A stretch of DNA of 60,737 nt from Verrucomicrobiota bacterium (GTDB lineage: Bacteria > Verrucomicrobiota > Verrucomicrobiia > Limisphaerales > UBA8199). The stretch is from contig JAAYVL010000134.1 in the NCBI GenBank assembly GCA_012517205.1, positions 1-60,737 of the forward strand, written 5' to 3'. The notes under the pieces are model-generated. The model saw only the letters and a program-made list of their open reading frames with translations, had not been told where the DNA came from and did not search any database. Each line of letters opens with the position of its first letter. Position 1 is the first letter of the stretch. The position numbers were made by a program, and so were the translations under genes. Of this stretch, positions 29,475-39,361 are shown piece after piece.

Positions 29475-30176
29475 ATGAAGCGTTTAATGCTCATGCTGCT
29501 GGTCGCGGCAACCACGATGGCCGTGGCCGCTCCCGTGAACCAGCTTGCGCGGCGGGAAAAAGCCGCGGGTTGGCGGCTGCTCTTTGACGGTAAAACTACG
29601 CACGGCTGGCGCAGCTTCAAAAAGCCATCTTTCCCCGACCAAGGCTGGCGGGTTGAAGATGGCTGGCTGCACTGCCTGGGCAAAGGCGGCGGCGATATTA
29701 TTACGGACGCGCAATTCGATGATTTTGAGTTGCAGTGGGAATGGAAACTGGCTGCGGGCGCCAACAGCGGCGTTAAGTATTTCGTCCTGGAAAGCCGCAA
29801 CGAAGTGCTTGGGCATGAATACCAGATGATTGATGACGCACGGCCGTCGGGAGTTGATCGCGGGAACCGCAAACAACTTACCGCCGCATTCTACGCCGTG
29901 CTGGAGCCCGTCTGCCCGCCGGTCAAGCCGGCTGGCGAAATCAATTCTTCACGGATCCGCGTTCAAGGCAACCACGTCGAGCACTGGCTCAACGGGGTCA
30001 AGGTGCTGGAATACGAATGCGGGAGTGAGGAGGTCAGAAAAGCCGTCGCGGCGAGCAAGTTCAAGAACAAGGCCGGCTTTGGCGACAAGGTGCGAGGGCA
30101 CCTGCTGCTCCAGGATCATAACAGCCAGGTCTGGTATCGGAACCTGAAGGTCCGCGACCTGGCCAATACGCGGTAA
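29475..30176 (+). CDS. DUF1080 protein (3-keto-disaccharide hydrolase-like), secreted
   Basis: 233 residues with a signal peptide (MKRLMLMLLVAATTMAVAAP). The DUF1080 concanavalin-like fold is clear: GWRLLFDGKTTHGWRSF, WRVEDGWLHCLGKGGGDIIT, FDDFELQWEWKLAAGANSGVKYF, GHEYQMIDD, and NHVEHWLNGVKVLEYE, ending with GHLLLQDHNSQVWYRNLKV. Members of this family have been shown to hydrolyse 3-keto-glycosides. It follows the TIM-barrel isomerase gene and is probably co-transcribed. The two may act in a 3-keto-sugar route in different compartments. Confidence 0.93.
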   Translation: MKRLMLMLLVAATTMAVAAPVNQLARREKAAGWRLLFDGKTTHGWRSFKKPSFPDQGWRVEDGWLHCLGKGGGDIITDAQFDDFELQWEWKLAAGANSGVKYFVLESRNEVLGHEYQMIDDARPSGVDRGNRKQLTAAFYAVLEPVCPPVKPAGEINSSRIRVQGNHVEHWLNGVKVLEYECGSEEVRKAVAASKFKNKAGFGDKVRGHLLLQDHNSQVWYRNLKVRDLANTR

Positions 30177-30206
30177 AGCTTCTGTCGGTCGCCCGGAGTT
30201 CCCCGC

Positions 30207-30668
30207 TCAGGTGGTAAAGGGGATCACCTGGGGCCGGACCAGTCGCTCGAAGTCCTTATACGCCAGTTTGATGACCTCGGTGTGCGAGCCGGCATTAAAG
30301 GCGATTTCCGCGTTCTGCGCCAGCGATGCGGCCACATAGACTTCCATGCCGTAGAGATTGCCAAACGGCGGCATGGCGCCCACTTCGCAATCGGGAAACC
30401 GCTTCTTGAAGTCCTCCTCCGGGACGAGCTTGGCCTGGTCGGCGCCGGTCATCTCGCGCAGATCGGCAAGGACAACCTTGCGGTTGGCCGGCAGGACAGC
30501 CATAGCCATTTCGCCATCGAGATACACAATTACCGTCTTGGCGAGTTCCCGGCCGGGGATATGTGCCGAGGCGGCCACCTCCGGGGCCGTGTAAGCAGTC
30601 GAGTGAATGATGCTGACGTATTTGATTTTCTCTTTGTCCAAGAGCTGTTTTAGTGTCGTTACTGGCAT
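30207..30668 (-). CDS. YbaK/EbsC-family aminoacyl-tRNA deacylase-like protein
   Basis: 153 residues from the ATG at 30668, chosen because GGAAGGAG lies seven bases upstream. The YbaK domain covers the whole protein: STAYTAPEVAASAHIPGRELAKTVIVYLDGEMAMAVLPANRKV, then FPDCEVGAMPPFGNLYGMEVYV and FNAGSHTEVIKLAYKDFERLVRP. Relatives remove wrongly attached amino acids from tRNA in trans; the amino acid specificity cannot be told. It is a single gene convergent with the DUF1080 gene. Confidence 0.9.
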   Translation of the reverse strand: MPVTTLKQLLDKEKIKYVSIIHSTAYTAPEVAASAHIPGRELAKTVIVYLDGEMAMAVLPANRKVVLADLREMTGADQAKLVPEEDFKKRFPDCEVGAMPPFGNLYGMEVYVAASLAQNAEIAFNAGSHTEVIKLAYKDFERLVRPQVIPFTT

Positions 30669-30929
30669 AATATTACTCCTTCCAGCTTGTTGCCTCACCC
30701 TAAGCCATCTGGCGGGATAAGCAAGTCCCGGAGGTTCCGAAAAGCGACAGGCCGTCCAGCGAGACCAGGCGGGTCAACTCACCGGCTGCCTCAGGATGGA
30801 CCTCGCTATGCCCACAAACCGGCCAATCAGCCCCCGGCCGAAGAGCTTTGCGCGGGCCGGCGAAAACGCGCCTATCTTTTCAGACTGAAGCAGGTTCAAA
30901 AGGCTTCGACTGCGGCTCGCGTGAAGGCG

Positions 30930-31472
30930 TCAAAGTGCGGGATTGGCACGCGCCGCCGCACGCTGACGGTCTTGCCAGGCGCGCCAGGCCACCCAGGCGC
31001 ACACCGCCGCGATGCCAATCCAACCTGCCAGCCTCACCACAGCCGCTATGTGCGTGTCGTATTGAAGCACCTGCCAGCGGCTGAAGATGGTATTCCAATC
31101 ATGCTCGCCGCCTCCCACTAAAGGCAGTTCCAGACGCCGCGCATCGGCCATATAGCGGGCAATATTAAGCCAATTCTCGAAGAACCAAATCGCCGCGCCG
31201 GCCACTGCCAGCGGATGGCCCCGGCGCCAGAAAGACACAGCCAGTGCGCAGGGGAAAACCAATTGCCCCAGCGTGCCGCCATAGGGTTCAAGCCGCGAGC
31301 TGAACAGACCCACCAGCGGATGGCCCGCTTCGTGAAACAGCAAGTTGGCATGGTCCAGCAGAAAAACAAATCCCGGCTCACTGCGTAGGACGAGCAGAAG
31401 GAATAAACCGAAGCCAAAGCCAAAGCCGGCCAGCTTGGCGCCGGTTATCGGTTCCCATTCACGCTTTTCCAT
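30930..31472 (-). CDS. Membrane protein with HEAGH zinc-protease-like motif
   Basis: 180 residues from the ATG at 31472; a TTG at 31490 would add six. About four membrane helices are visible. Residues 47-51 read HEAGH, the HExxH zinc motif, inside a helix (NLLFHEAGHPLVGLF), followed by GGTLGQLVFPCALAVSFWRRG. This resembles M50-like or related intramembrane metalloproteins, but the second M50 motif (NxxPxxPLDG) is not seen, so activity is uncertain. It lies downstream of the DHODH-like gene on the same strand. Function unknown. Confidence 0.75.
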   Translation of the reverse strand: MEKREWEPITGAKLAGFGFGFGLFLLLVLRSEPGFVFLLDHANLLFHEAGHPLVGLFSSRLEPYGGTLGQLVFPCALAVSFWRRGHPLAVAGAAIWFFENWLNIARYMADARRLELPLVGGGEHDWNTIFSRWQVLQYDTHIAAVVRLAGWIGIAAVCAWVAWRAWQDRQRAAARANPAL

Positions 31473-31665
31473 GAACCTGAATGTCAGCAAAACGCTCGCC
31501 AGACGTTTTGCTTATAGCCGCGCCCGGCAGGGTATAGCCCGTGTTTGTCCAAGGCCCACGGCCCAAGCCTGACCATGACCGCCTCGGGATTGGGAGGCTC
31601 CCGGAGCCCGGGCGTCTTCGAGCAGATTCAATTGGCGCGCGCGAAGGCTGGCCAGCCGCGCACGG

Positions 31666-32679
31666 TTATTCGGTGCTGCGGGAATCGCCGGTCGAGTATT
31701 CCGCCAGGGCGCGCATGTATTGGGCGCGCTCGAAGGAGCTCGGGTTGGGACAGTTCTTCTGGCTCAGGCTGCCCTTGAGTTGAGCGACCGACTCATACTC
31801 ATGCTCTTCCATCCAGGCGATCAGATCCCGCTCGATGACGCCAATCTGCCGAATGCCGTGCCGGATGAGCGCTGAACAAAGCATGGTTACATCCGCGCCG
31901 GCCATGAGCATTTTAAGCACGTCGGTGGCGCGATGGATTCCACTGGTCGCCGCGAGGCTGGCCTGCAGTTTGCCGTACAGCAGGGCAACCCAGCGCAGCG
32001 GCACGCGCATCGCCATGGGGGTGCTTAGCAGGACGTTGGGGCGCACTTCCAAAGCCTCCAGATCAATGTCCGGCTGGTAGAAACGATTAAAGAGCACCAG
32101 GCCGTTGGCGCCGGCCTGGTCGAGGCGCTTGGCCATGTAGGCGAAGTTGGTGAAAAAGGGACTGAGTTTCACCGCGACTGGAATGCTCACGGCCGCTTTG
32201 ACCGCCTTGAGAATATCCAGGTAGTTCTGTTCAACGTCGCAGGAGGCGGCGTTCATGTCGGTGGGAATATAATAGATGTTCAACTCCAGGGCGTCCGCGC
32301 CGGCCTGCTGCATGCCCTTGGCGTATTCGGTCCACCCGCCGGTTGAAGAGCCGTTAAGGCTGGCGATGATCGGGATGCGAACCGCCTCCTTGGCTTTGGC
32401 GATGTGTTGCAGGTATTCCTCCGGCCCGAGCCGGAACTCGTTGGGCGCCGGGAAATACGTGAGCGCCTCAGCAAAGCTCTCGGTGCCGCGTTCAAGGTGA
32501 TCGTCCAACTCGGCCTGCTCTCGACGGAGTTGCTCCTCGAATACCGAGTAGAGCACCACGGCGGACGCGCCGGCGTCTTCCATCTGCTTGATACCGTCTA
32601 TTTCCTCCGACAGCGGCGAGGCGGCTGGAACCAGGGGAGTGCGAAGTTTCAGTCCGAGATAGGTGGTCTTTAGATCCAT
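31666..32679 (-). CDS. Dihydroorotate dehydrogenase-like flavoprotein paired with PFOR
   Basis: 337 residues. The TIM barrel with FMN-site features ([92 protein letters not shown], and a late [15 protein letters not shown]) matches dihydroorotate dehydrogenase-like proteins rather than true PyrD. Such genes are commonly found directly after nifJ. Here it starts 24 bp after the nifJ stop on the same strand, so the pair is an operon. The role of the partner is not established; pyrimidine synthesis is unlikely. Confidence 0.9.
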   Translation of the reverse strand: MDLKTTYLGLKLRTPLVPAASPLSEEIDGIKQMEDAGASAVVLYSVFEEQLRREQAELDDHLERGTESFAEALTYFPAPNEFRLGPEEYLQHIAKAKEAVRIPIIASLNGSSTGGWTEYAKGMQQAGADALELNIYYIPTDMNAASCDVEQNYLDILKAVKAAVSIPVAVKLSPFFTNFAYMAKRLDQAGANGLVLFNRFYQPDIDLEALEVRPNVLLSTPMAMRVPLRWVALLYGKLQASLAATSGIHRATDVLKMLMAGADVTMLCSALIRHGIRQIGVIERDLIAWMEEHEYESVAQLKGSLSQKNCPNPSSFERAQYMRALAEYSTGDSRSTE

Positions 32680-32703
32680 AAGCCTGAATTGAATTGTTAT
32701 GCG

Positions 32704-35700
32704 TTAAGGTTGTTGAGTTTGCGCGGAGGCGGAACTGGCGGGCGCATTGGCGCCATTGCCCGAAGCCGGTTTAAGGCCGGCCAGGTATTGGTAGTACGCC
32801 CAGCGCCGATCAGCATCGGCCTGCGCCTGGGCGAAGAATCGCCGGGCGTCTTCCGGTTTGCTCTTGGTGAGCATCTTAAACCGGTTCTCCGAGAGCAGGT
32901 AGTCCTGCACTTTGATTTTGGCCGGACTCGAATCGAAGAGAAGCGGGCTCTCACCCCGCTCGAAGCGCCGCGGGTCAAAGCGGTAGAGCAGCCATTGGCC
33001 GGAATCCACCGCCATTCGTTGCTGCCGGGCGCCCACGCCGCGATCCAGATCAATGCCATGCGCAATGCAATGGCTGTAGGCGATGATCAGCGAGGGGCCG
33101 GGATAGGATTCGGCTTCGATGAACGCCCGGAGCGTATGCTCGTCTTTGGCGCCCATGGCCACGCTGGCCACATAGACCGACCCGTAGCCCATGGCGATAA
33201 GGCCGAGGTCTTTCTTGCGCAGCGGCTTGCCGCCGGCGGCAAATTTGGCAACCGCGCCGCGCGGCGTAGCTTTCGAGCACTGACCACCGGTGTTGGAATA
33301 AACCTCGGTGTCCAGCACCAGCACATTAACATCGTGGCCGCTCGCCAGGACGTGGTCCAAACCCCCGTAGCCGATATCGTACGCCCAGCCGTCGCCGCCG
33401 ATGATCCAAACACTGCGGCGGACGAGATTGTCGGCCACGGCAAGCAGCATTTTGGCGTCACTGCTGGAGTCGCCGGCCAATTTTTGTTTAAGGGCGGCGA
33501 CGCGCTCCCGCTGGTCGTAAATGCCCGCCTCGTCAGTCTGCTGGGCCTCAATCAGCCCGGTAACGAGGTCGTCGCCCAGTTTCGGCGCCAGTTTGCGCAG
33601 CAGCTCGCAGGCAAACTCCCGCTGCTTGTCAATCGAAACCCGGAAGCCAAGCCCGAACTCGGCATTATCCTCGAACAGGGAATTGTTCCAGGTTGGACCG
33701 CGGCCTTCCTTGTTTTTCGCGTAGGGAGTGGTGGGCAGGTTGCCGCCGTAGATGGACGAGCATCCCGTGGCGTTGCTGGCCACAATGCGATCCCCGAAAA
33801 GCTGCGTAAGCAACTTCAGGTACGGCGTCTCGCCGCAGCCGCCGCAAGCGCCGCTATACTCAAAGAGCGGCTGCATGACCTGTTGCTGGCGGAGCTGGGT
33901 GACCTTGATCTTCCGGCGGTCAAGCTCCGGCAGTTCGAGGAAGAATTTGTAGTTGTCGCGCTCGCTGAAACGGATGGGCGGCTGCGGGCGCATATTGATC
34001 GCCTTGAGCCGGGCCTCGGTCTTGTTCTTGGCCGGGCAGACCTCGACGCACAGGCAGCAGCCGGTGCAATCTTCCGGGGCGACCTGCAGGGTCCATTTCA
34101 TGCCTTTCCATTCCGGAGCCCGGGCGTCTGTGCTCTTAAAGGTCGGCGGCGCGCCTTGCAGATGCTTGGCGTCGTAAACCTTCATGCGGATGCTGGCGTG
34201 CGGGCAGATTACCACGCACTTGCCGCATTGGATGCAGGTTTTCTCATCCCAAACCGGGATTTCCAGAGCCAGATTCCGTTTCTCATAGCGGGAAGTGCCG
34301 GTGGGGAAGGTGCCATCCGGGCTGAAGGCACTGACCGGGAGGGAATCGCCGCGGTTGCCATAAATAACGCCTAACGTGCGGGTGATCTCCGCCGGGGCAT
34401 CGTCTGTGAACGGGGGCGGAAGCTCCCGGGTGCTGGTAACCTGCGCGGGAACCTTGACCTCGTGGAGGTTGGCCAGGGTCTGGTCCACCGCCGCGATATT
34501 CTTCTTCACGACCTCCTCGCCCTTGCGGCCATAGGTTTTCTTGATCGTGAGTTTGATCTGCTCGATGGCCTCGTCGCGCGGAAGCACGCCGGAGAGCGCA
34601 AAAAAGCACGTTTGCATGATCGTATTGATGCGGGCCCCCATGCCGGTGGATTTGGCGACGCTGATCGCATCAATTACGTAGAACTTCGCTTTCTTCTTGA
34701 TCAGCCCCTCTTGAACGAGCCGCGGGAGGTGCTCCCAGACTTCGTCGGCGCGGAAATGGGTGTTGAGGAGGAAAGTGCCTCCAGGCACAAGGTCCTGGAG
34801 CATGTCGTACCGGTCTAAAAAGATCGGTTGGTGGCAGGCGACGAAGTTCGCCTTGGAGACAAGGTAGATCGAGCGAATCGGTTTCGGCCCGAAACGGAGG
34901 TGGGAGATCGTCACCGCGCCCGCTTTCTTCGAGTCATACACAAAGTAGCCCTGCGCGTAGTTATTGGTGTTCTCGCCAATGATCTTGATCGAGTTCTTAT
35001 TCGCGCCAACCGTGCCATCCGAGCCCAGGCCATAAAAGAGCGCGCGAACCACTTTGTCCGACTCGGTGGAAAACTCCGGGTCAAACTTCAGGCTGGTATG
35101 CGCCACATCATCCTCGATGCCCACAGTGAAGTGGTTCCTGGGAGTGGCGGCCTGCAAGTTGTCAAAAACCGCCTTGACCATCGCCGGGGTGAAATCCTTC
35201 GAGGACAGCCCGTAGCGGCCGCCCACCACCTTCGGCATGGACTTGATCCGCCCCCAGCCCGCGGGGATGCCTTCCGTCAGGGCGGCGATGACATCCAGGT
35301 ACAGCGGCTCGCCCAGGGCGCCGGATTCCTTGGTCCGGTCCAGCACCGCGACGGCCTTGACGCTCGCTGGCAGTGCTTCGACAAATCGCTTGCCGCAGAA
35401 TGGCCGGTAGAGGCGCACTTTAATGACGCCGACCTTGGCTCCGCGTTCATTGAGATATTCCACCGTCTCATGCGCCGTCTCGCAGCCCGAGCCCATCAGC
35501 ACCACCACCCGCTCGGCGTTCGGATCGCCCACGTATTGGAAGGGCTGGTATGCACGCCCGGTGATGGCGGCAAACTTGTCCATCACCCGGGCGGTGATGT
35601 CCGCGCACTGGGCATAAAACGGGTTGCACGCCTCGCGCGCCTGGAAGAACACATCCGGGTTCTGCGCGGTGCCGCGCAGGACCGGGCGGTCGGGGTTCAT

Positions 35701-36321
35701 GGCGCGCTGCCGATGCGCAATCACAAACTCCTCGTTGATCATCTGGCGGATTATGTCTTCGTCCACCAGTTCGATCTTCGACACCTCGTGCGACGTGCGG
35801 AAGCCGTCAAAGAAGTGCAGAAACGGGACCCGGCTCTCCAGGGTTGCCGCCTGGGCGATGAGCGCGAAATCCATCGCCTCCTGCACGCTGGCCGAACTCA
35901 GGAGCGCAAACCCGGTGGTGCGGGCGTGCATCACGTCGCTATGGTCGCCAAAAATGGACAACGCATGAGTGGCCAGGGTGCGCGCGGAAATGTGGAAGAC
36001 CGTCGGCGTCAACTCCCCCGCGATTTTGAACATATTGGGCACTTTGAGCAACAGGCCCTGCGACGCCGTGAAGGTCGTGGTCAGCGCGCCGGTCTGGAGC
36101 GCCCCGTGCACCGCGCCCGCGGCGCCGCCTTCGCTTTGCATCTCCACCACCGAGGGCACGGTGCCCCAGATGTTTTTAACCCCTTCCGATGCCCACTGGT
36201 CGCACCACTCGCCCATGTTCGAGGAGGGAGTAATGGGATAGATGCCCATCACCTCATTGCAGCGGTAGGCCACGTATGCCACCGCCTCATTGCCGTCAAC
36301 TGTCGTGTAAGTTTTATTCAT
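32704..36321 (-). CDS. nifJ: Pyruvate:ferredoxin (flavodoxin) oxidoreductase
   Basis: 1205 residues from the ATG at 36321 (MNKTYTTVDGNEAVAYVAYR); a 29-residue upstream extension is not conserved. Single-chain PFOR with all domains: YPITPSSNMGEW (domain I), the gamma domain, two 4Fe-4S clusters (CIQCGKCVVICP and CTGCCLCVEVCP), a further cysteine motif GACGGCGETPYLKL, and the thiamine diphosphate domain (ATGCSSIYGGNLPTTPY and GGDGWAYDIGYGGLDHV). It oxidises pyruvate to acetyl-CoA and CO2, reducing ferredoxin or flavodoxin, and is oxygen-sensitive in most organisms. This suggests anaerobic or microaerobic metabolism. Confidence 0.97.
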   Translation of the reverse strand: MNKTYTTVDGNEAVAYVAYRCNEVMGIYPITPSSNMGEWCDQWASEGVKNIWGTVPSVVEMQSEGGAAGAVHGALQTGALTTTFTASQGLLLKVPNMFKIAGELTPTVFHISARTLATHALSIFGDHSDVMHARTTGFALLSSASVQEAMDFALIAQAATLESRVPFLHFFDGFRTSHEVSKIELVDEDIIRQMINEEFVIAHRQRAMNPDRPVLRGTAQNPDVFFQAREACNPFYAQCADITARVMDKFAAITGRAYQPFQYVGDPNAERVVVLMGSGCETAHETVEYLNERGAKVGVIKVRLYRPFCGKRFVEALPASVKAVAVLDRTKESGALGEPLYLDVIAALTEGIPAGWGRIKSMPKVVGGRYGLSSKDFTPAMVKAVFDNLQAATPRNHFTVGIEDDVAHTSLKFDPEFSTESDKVVRALFYGLGSDGTVGANKNSIKIIGENTNNYAQGYFVYDSKKAGAVTISHLRFGPKPIRSIYLVSKANFVACHQPIFLDRYDMLQDLVPGGTFLLNTHFRADEVWEHLPRLVQEGLIKKKAKFYVIDAISVAKSTGMGARINTIMQTCFFALSGVLPRDEAIEQIKLTIKKTYGRKGEEVVKKNIAAVDQTLANLHEVKVPAQVTSTRELPPPFTDDAPAEITRTLGVIYGNRGDSLPVSAFSPDGTFPTGTSRYEKRNLALEIPVWDEKTCIQCGKCVVICPHASIRMKVYDAKHLQGAPPTFKSTDARAPEWKGMKWTLQVAPEDCTGCCLCVEVCPAKNKTEARLKAINMRPQPPIRFSERDNYKFFLELPELDRRKIKVTQLRQQQVMQPLFEYSGACGGCGETPYLKLLTQLFGDRIVASNATGCSSIYGGNLPTTPYAKNKEGRGPTWNNSLFEDNAEFGLGFRVSIDKQREFACELLRKLAPKLGDDLVTGLIEAQQTDEAGIYDQRERVAALKQKLAGDSSSDAKMLLAVADNLVRRSVWIIGGDGWAYDIGYGGLDHVLASGHDVNVLVLDTEVYSNTGGQCSKATPRGAVAKFAAGGKPLRKKDLGLIAMGYGSVYVASVAMGAKDEHTLRAFIEAESYPGPSLIIAYSHCIAHGIDLDRGVGARQQRMAVDSGQWLLYRFDPRRFERGESPLLFDSSPAKIKVQDYLLSENRFKMLTKSKPEDARRFFAQAQADADRRWAYYQYLAGLKPASGNGANAPASSASAQTQQP

Positions 36322-36554
36322 GTTGCTTGCGCGCTCAATCTCTAAAGCTGTTATTGCCGCCGCGGGAAGCTCCGGCTTTCCGCGACTCATCTCCGCCAGA
36401 ATGGCCAATCCTTATCCAGCGAAGCAGCACTGTGCCTCAAACCGCCCTCCGGCAACTTCACCGGGGTTGGCAAACCTTCACCATATTTTGCGCCCCGGCC
36501 CGTTTTCTGAACATATTCCCGCTTCCCCACCTGCCGGACGCCGAAATATCCCGC

Positions 36555-37355
36555 TTATGCCGGGGCGAACTTGCGCAGGTATTTTATCGCGGCGGCCAGT
36601 TGGCGGGGCCAGGGCGCGGTGATGCTCAGCGGTTCGCCCGTGAGTGGATGGGGCAGGGCGAGGGCTTCGCAGTGAACCGCCGCCCGGGCAATCAGCGGGC
36701 GTTCCACCTGGTTTGGTTTAAGCCGATAGTCGGGCTTCAATTGTGAGAGCCGCAATTCCCGGCCGCCATAGAGTGGATCTCCCAGCACCGGCAGCCGCGC
36801 CACCCGCAGGTGGGCGCGAATCTGGTGCGGGCGGTCCGTCAAGGGCTCGCACTGCAAAAGAGTGTAGCCGGAAAATTTCTCCCGCACCTCGAAGAGGGTC
36901 ACCGACCGTTTGCCGCGCCTTGCATTCGCGCACATCAGGCCCGCGCGCGCCGGGTGCGGCGCGAGTTTGGTGTCAATCTGAAACCGTGCCTCCGGCGGCG
37001 TTCCCTGCACGAGCGCCACGTGCCGCCGACCGGGCTGGCTGGCGCCGAAGTGGTTCAGCAGGGCGATGAGCACCGGCTTGCTTTTTGCCAGCAGCATTAC
37101 CCCGCTGGTCTCCGCGTCCAACCGGTGGGTGGCCATCAGGTAAGACCGATCGCCTGCCCGCGCCCAGGGCGCGCCGCGTTTGATGCCGTCGTGCAGCAGC
37201 CGCAACAGGCTCGGGCGCTCCGGTTGGGCGCGGTCGGGCACGGCGGGCACGCCGCTCGGTTTATCGAGCGCCAGCACCTGCGCATCTTCATAGAGAATCG
37301 GGATTTCCCAAAACTCCTGCGTGGCCGGCGATGAAAGCTTAATGGTGTTCTTCAT
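36555..37355 (-). CDS. RluA-family pseudouridine synthase
   Basis: 266 residues. The catalytic motif HRLDAETSG is present with Asp80, preceded by LALDKPSGVPAVP and followed by DRPHQIRAHLRVARLPVLGDPLYGG. There is no S4 domain at the N-terminus, as in TruC or RluA-like enzymes. It isomerises uridine to pseudouridine in rRNA or tRNA; the site is unknown. It stands between the nifJ promoter region and the PpiD-like gene, on the same strand as both. Confidence 0.94.
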   Translation of the reverse strand: MKNTIKLSSPATQEFWEIPILYEDAQVLALDKPSGVPAVPDRAQPERPSLLRLLHDGIKRGAPWARAGDRSYLMATHRLDAETSGVMLLAKSKPVLIALLNHFGASQPGRRHVALVQGTPPEARFQIDTKLAPHPARAGLMCANARRGKRSVTLFEVREKFSGYTLLQCEPLTDRPHQIRAHLRVARLPVLGDPLYGGRELRLSQLKPDYRLKPNQVERPLIARAAVHCEALALPHPLTGEPLSITAPWPRQLAAAIKYLRKFAPA

Positions 37356-37473
37356 GCTGCATGGCGCCCGGGCGGGGGTTCCCGCAACGTCCGGCGCAAC
37401 CGTTCCACCGCCAGCCCTCCCCCGCGGAAGGCGAAAATCTGCCTCCCGCGTTTCCCGTCGCCGCGCGCGGAAC

Positions 37474-39165
37474 CTAGGATTTTTTCTCGTCCGACGCCGG
37501 ATTCATGGCCGGCGGGGCCTGTGGCCGGGCCAACGGCGTGTCGCGCAGTCCCTTCTCGACTTCCTGGCGGAACCAGTCGTTGAAGGCTTCATTCTGGCGG
37601 TTCAAGCGGACGGCGTTGAGGAAGGCCGGCGCATTCTCCGCGATCGTCGCCTCGTCCAGCGGCAGTTTGGATTTCACGTAAACAATCACCCCGCCCCGGG
37701 GCGTCATCTGGAAATTGCTCACCTTGCCGGGAGGGGTGGAGAAGGCGATCTGCTTGAGCTGGTTGAGATTAAGGCGCTCCTCGATTTGCGGCAGTTGGCG
37801 CGTGCTCAGCGAAAACGGCGGCAAATCCACCAACGGATGCTGGGCGTGGGCGCAAAGGTCCGCCACCGTCTTGCCCTGCGCCAGCCCGTTCGTCAGCGCC
37901 TGGTAAAAATCCATCCCCGCCTGCCGCGCCAGCAGCAGCGCCTGGCTGTGGCGATACTCTTCCACGACCTGCACGCGAATCTGTTCCAGCGGCGGAATTT
38001 CGCTCGGGATTTTCTTGTTCAACGAGATGATATACACCGCGTTCGATCCCAGGATCGGCCCGGCCAGCGGGTCGTCCGGAGTGCGGCTGAACGCTTTTTG
38101 CACGAAGTCGAGCGCCACGCCCAATCCCGGCGGCGGGGTTTCGCGGTCAAACGGGATCGTCGCTCTGACGGGGAACCCATGGGCCTGGGCCACGATGTCC
38201 AGGTTTTCCGCCCGCACGGGCTCCATATCGAACAGCGGATTGGCAAAATACACCGCGTTGCTGCGGGCGATCTGGTACTCCAACTGTTTGAGCCGGGCCT
38301 CGCGCAGCTTCGTTTTGGCCTCGGCCACCGATTGCGCGCCGACTTCCCGCAGGAAATTAGTGCCGCTCAGCCGGTACGCCTCGTCAATCTCCAGGTCTAG
38401 GTTGGTCATCCGCGCCAGCTCCTGGCTGGCCGCCGCCGTGTAATTGGTCAGGTCAAACTTCACGTAGTTGACTTGCACGCGCTCCGGCACCCGGTAAGTG
38501 GCCAGCCGGTTGGAATAGAACTGGGATACCGCCTCCGGCAGCACCGTCACCTGCGCCTGGTAATCCGCCGCGGAAAAGAACACCGCGGCCGCGGACAGTT
38601 CCTCGTGCTCCCGCTTGAACAGGTCGCGCGCCTCCTGGGGGGTGGTTAACTTCCCGGCCATCCCGGCCGTGGCAATCAACTCCTGCACGCCCAGGTAATG
38701 CCGTACAAAGCGCTCGAAGTCCTCCAGTCCGAACCCGCGCGGCCGGAGCACACGCTGCACGAACATGTCCGGCGAGGTAATGCCGGCGCGCTGGAACTGG
38801 CCGATCATTGACCGGGCCGCCTGGGCTACCACGTCGGTGCTGATATGAATGCCCAGCCGCTTCTGCTTCTGGATGAGCAGCAGCCATTGATAGGTTTCCC
38901 GCTCGATTTCCCCGCCCGCTTTCCGGGACTCATCATCCGGCCAATCGCCCATCATAAAATAATGGCGCAAGTAAACCTCGCGCTGGGCCTGGATAAACTG
39001 CTCCGGGTTGATGCGCTCGCCATTGATGGACCCCAGGTTGATCCGCCCGCGGGGGGCATCGTTCAGCTTCGAGTAGGGGGAAAAGAAGATGACAAAGCTG
39101 ATAATGGTGAGCGTTATAATAATCGCCCACAGCCAGGTCTGATGCTTGCGAATGGTCCCAAACAT
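37474..39165 (-). CDS. PpiD/SurA-like periplasmic foldase, membrane-anchored
   Basis: 563 residues. One N-terminal membrane helix (WLWAIIITLTIISFVIFF) is followed by a SurA-N-like helical chaperone domain (INLGSINGERINPEQFIQAQREVYLRHY) and long helical segments. The C-terminus (PPGKVSNFQMTPRGGVIVYVKSKLP) matches the end of PpiD proteins. I cannot make out a convincing parvulin PPIase core, so it may act as a chaperone only. PpiD-type proteins sit at the SecYEG exit and assist folding of secreted proteins, which suits a genome rich in exported hydrolases. Confidence 0.82.
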   Translation of the reverse strand: MFGTIRKHQTWLWAIIITLTIISFVIFFSPYSKLNDAPRGRINLGSINGERINPEQFIQAQREVYLRHYFMMGDWPDDESRKAGGEIERETYQWLLLIQKQKRLGIHISTDVVAQAARSMIGQFQRAGITSPDMFVQRVLRPRGFGLEDFERFVRHYLGVQELIATAGMAGKLTTPQEARDLFKREHEELSAAAVFFSAADYQAQVTVLPEAVSQFYSNRLATYRVPERVQVNYVKFDLTNYTAAASQELARMTNLDLEIDEAYRLSGTNFLREVGAQSVAEAKTKLREARLKQLEYQIARSNAVYFANPLFDMEPVRAENLDIVAQAHGFPVRATIPFDRETPPPGLGVALDFVQKAFSRTPDDPLAGPILGSNAVYIISLNKKIPSEIPPLEQIRVQVVEEYRHSQALLLARQAGMDFYQALTNGLAQGKTVADLCAHAQHPLVDLPPFSLSTRQLPQIEERLNLNQLKQIAFSTPPGKVSNFQMTPRGGVIVYVKSKLPLDEATIAENAPAFLNAVRLNRQNEAFNDWFRQEVEKGLRDTPLARPQAPPAMNPASDEKKS

Positions 39166-39361
39166 AATTTTATACGGTTAAAGAAACTCCACCGTAGCGG
39201 CCTTTGAACCCGCGGGTCAAATCTAAAATCCGGTGAATCCTGCCCAACGCCGCACCCCGCGCTCCGGCCCGGGCCGGCGGAACCGTTCCGGAGCGGGCGT
39301 TCCTCTGGACCCACGCTCCGCAGCCTCCTGCCGGGCGGCCTGGCCGCGGGCCGCCACCGCC

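Noticed and set aside
32689-36345. Two long plus-strand frames opposite nifJ
   Set aside because: Shadows of the PFOR gene; no signal peptide, domain or ribosome-binding site.
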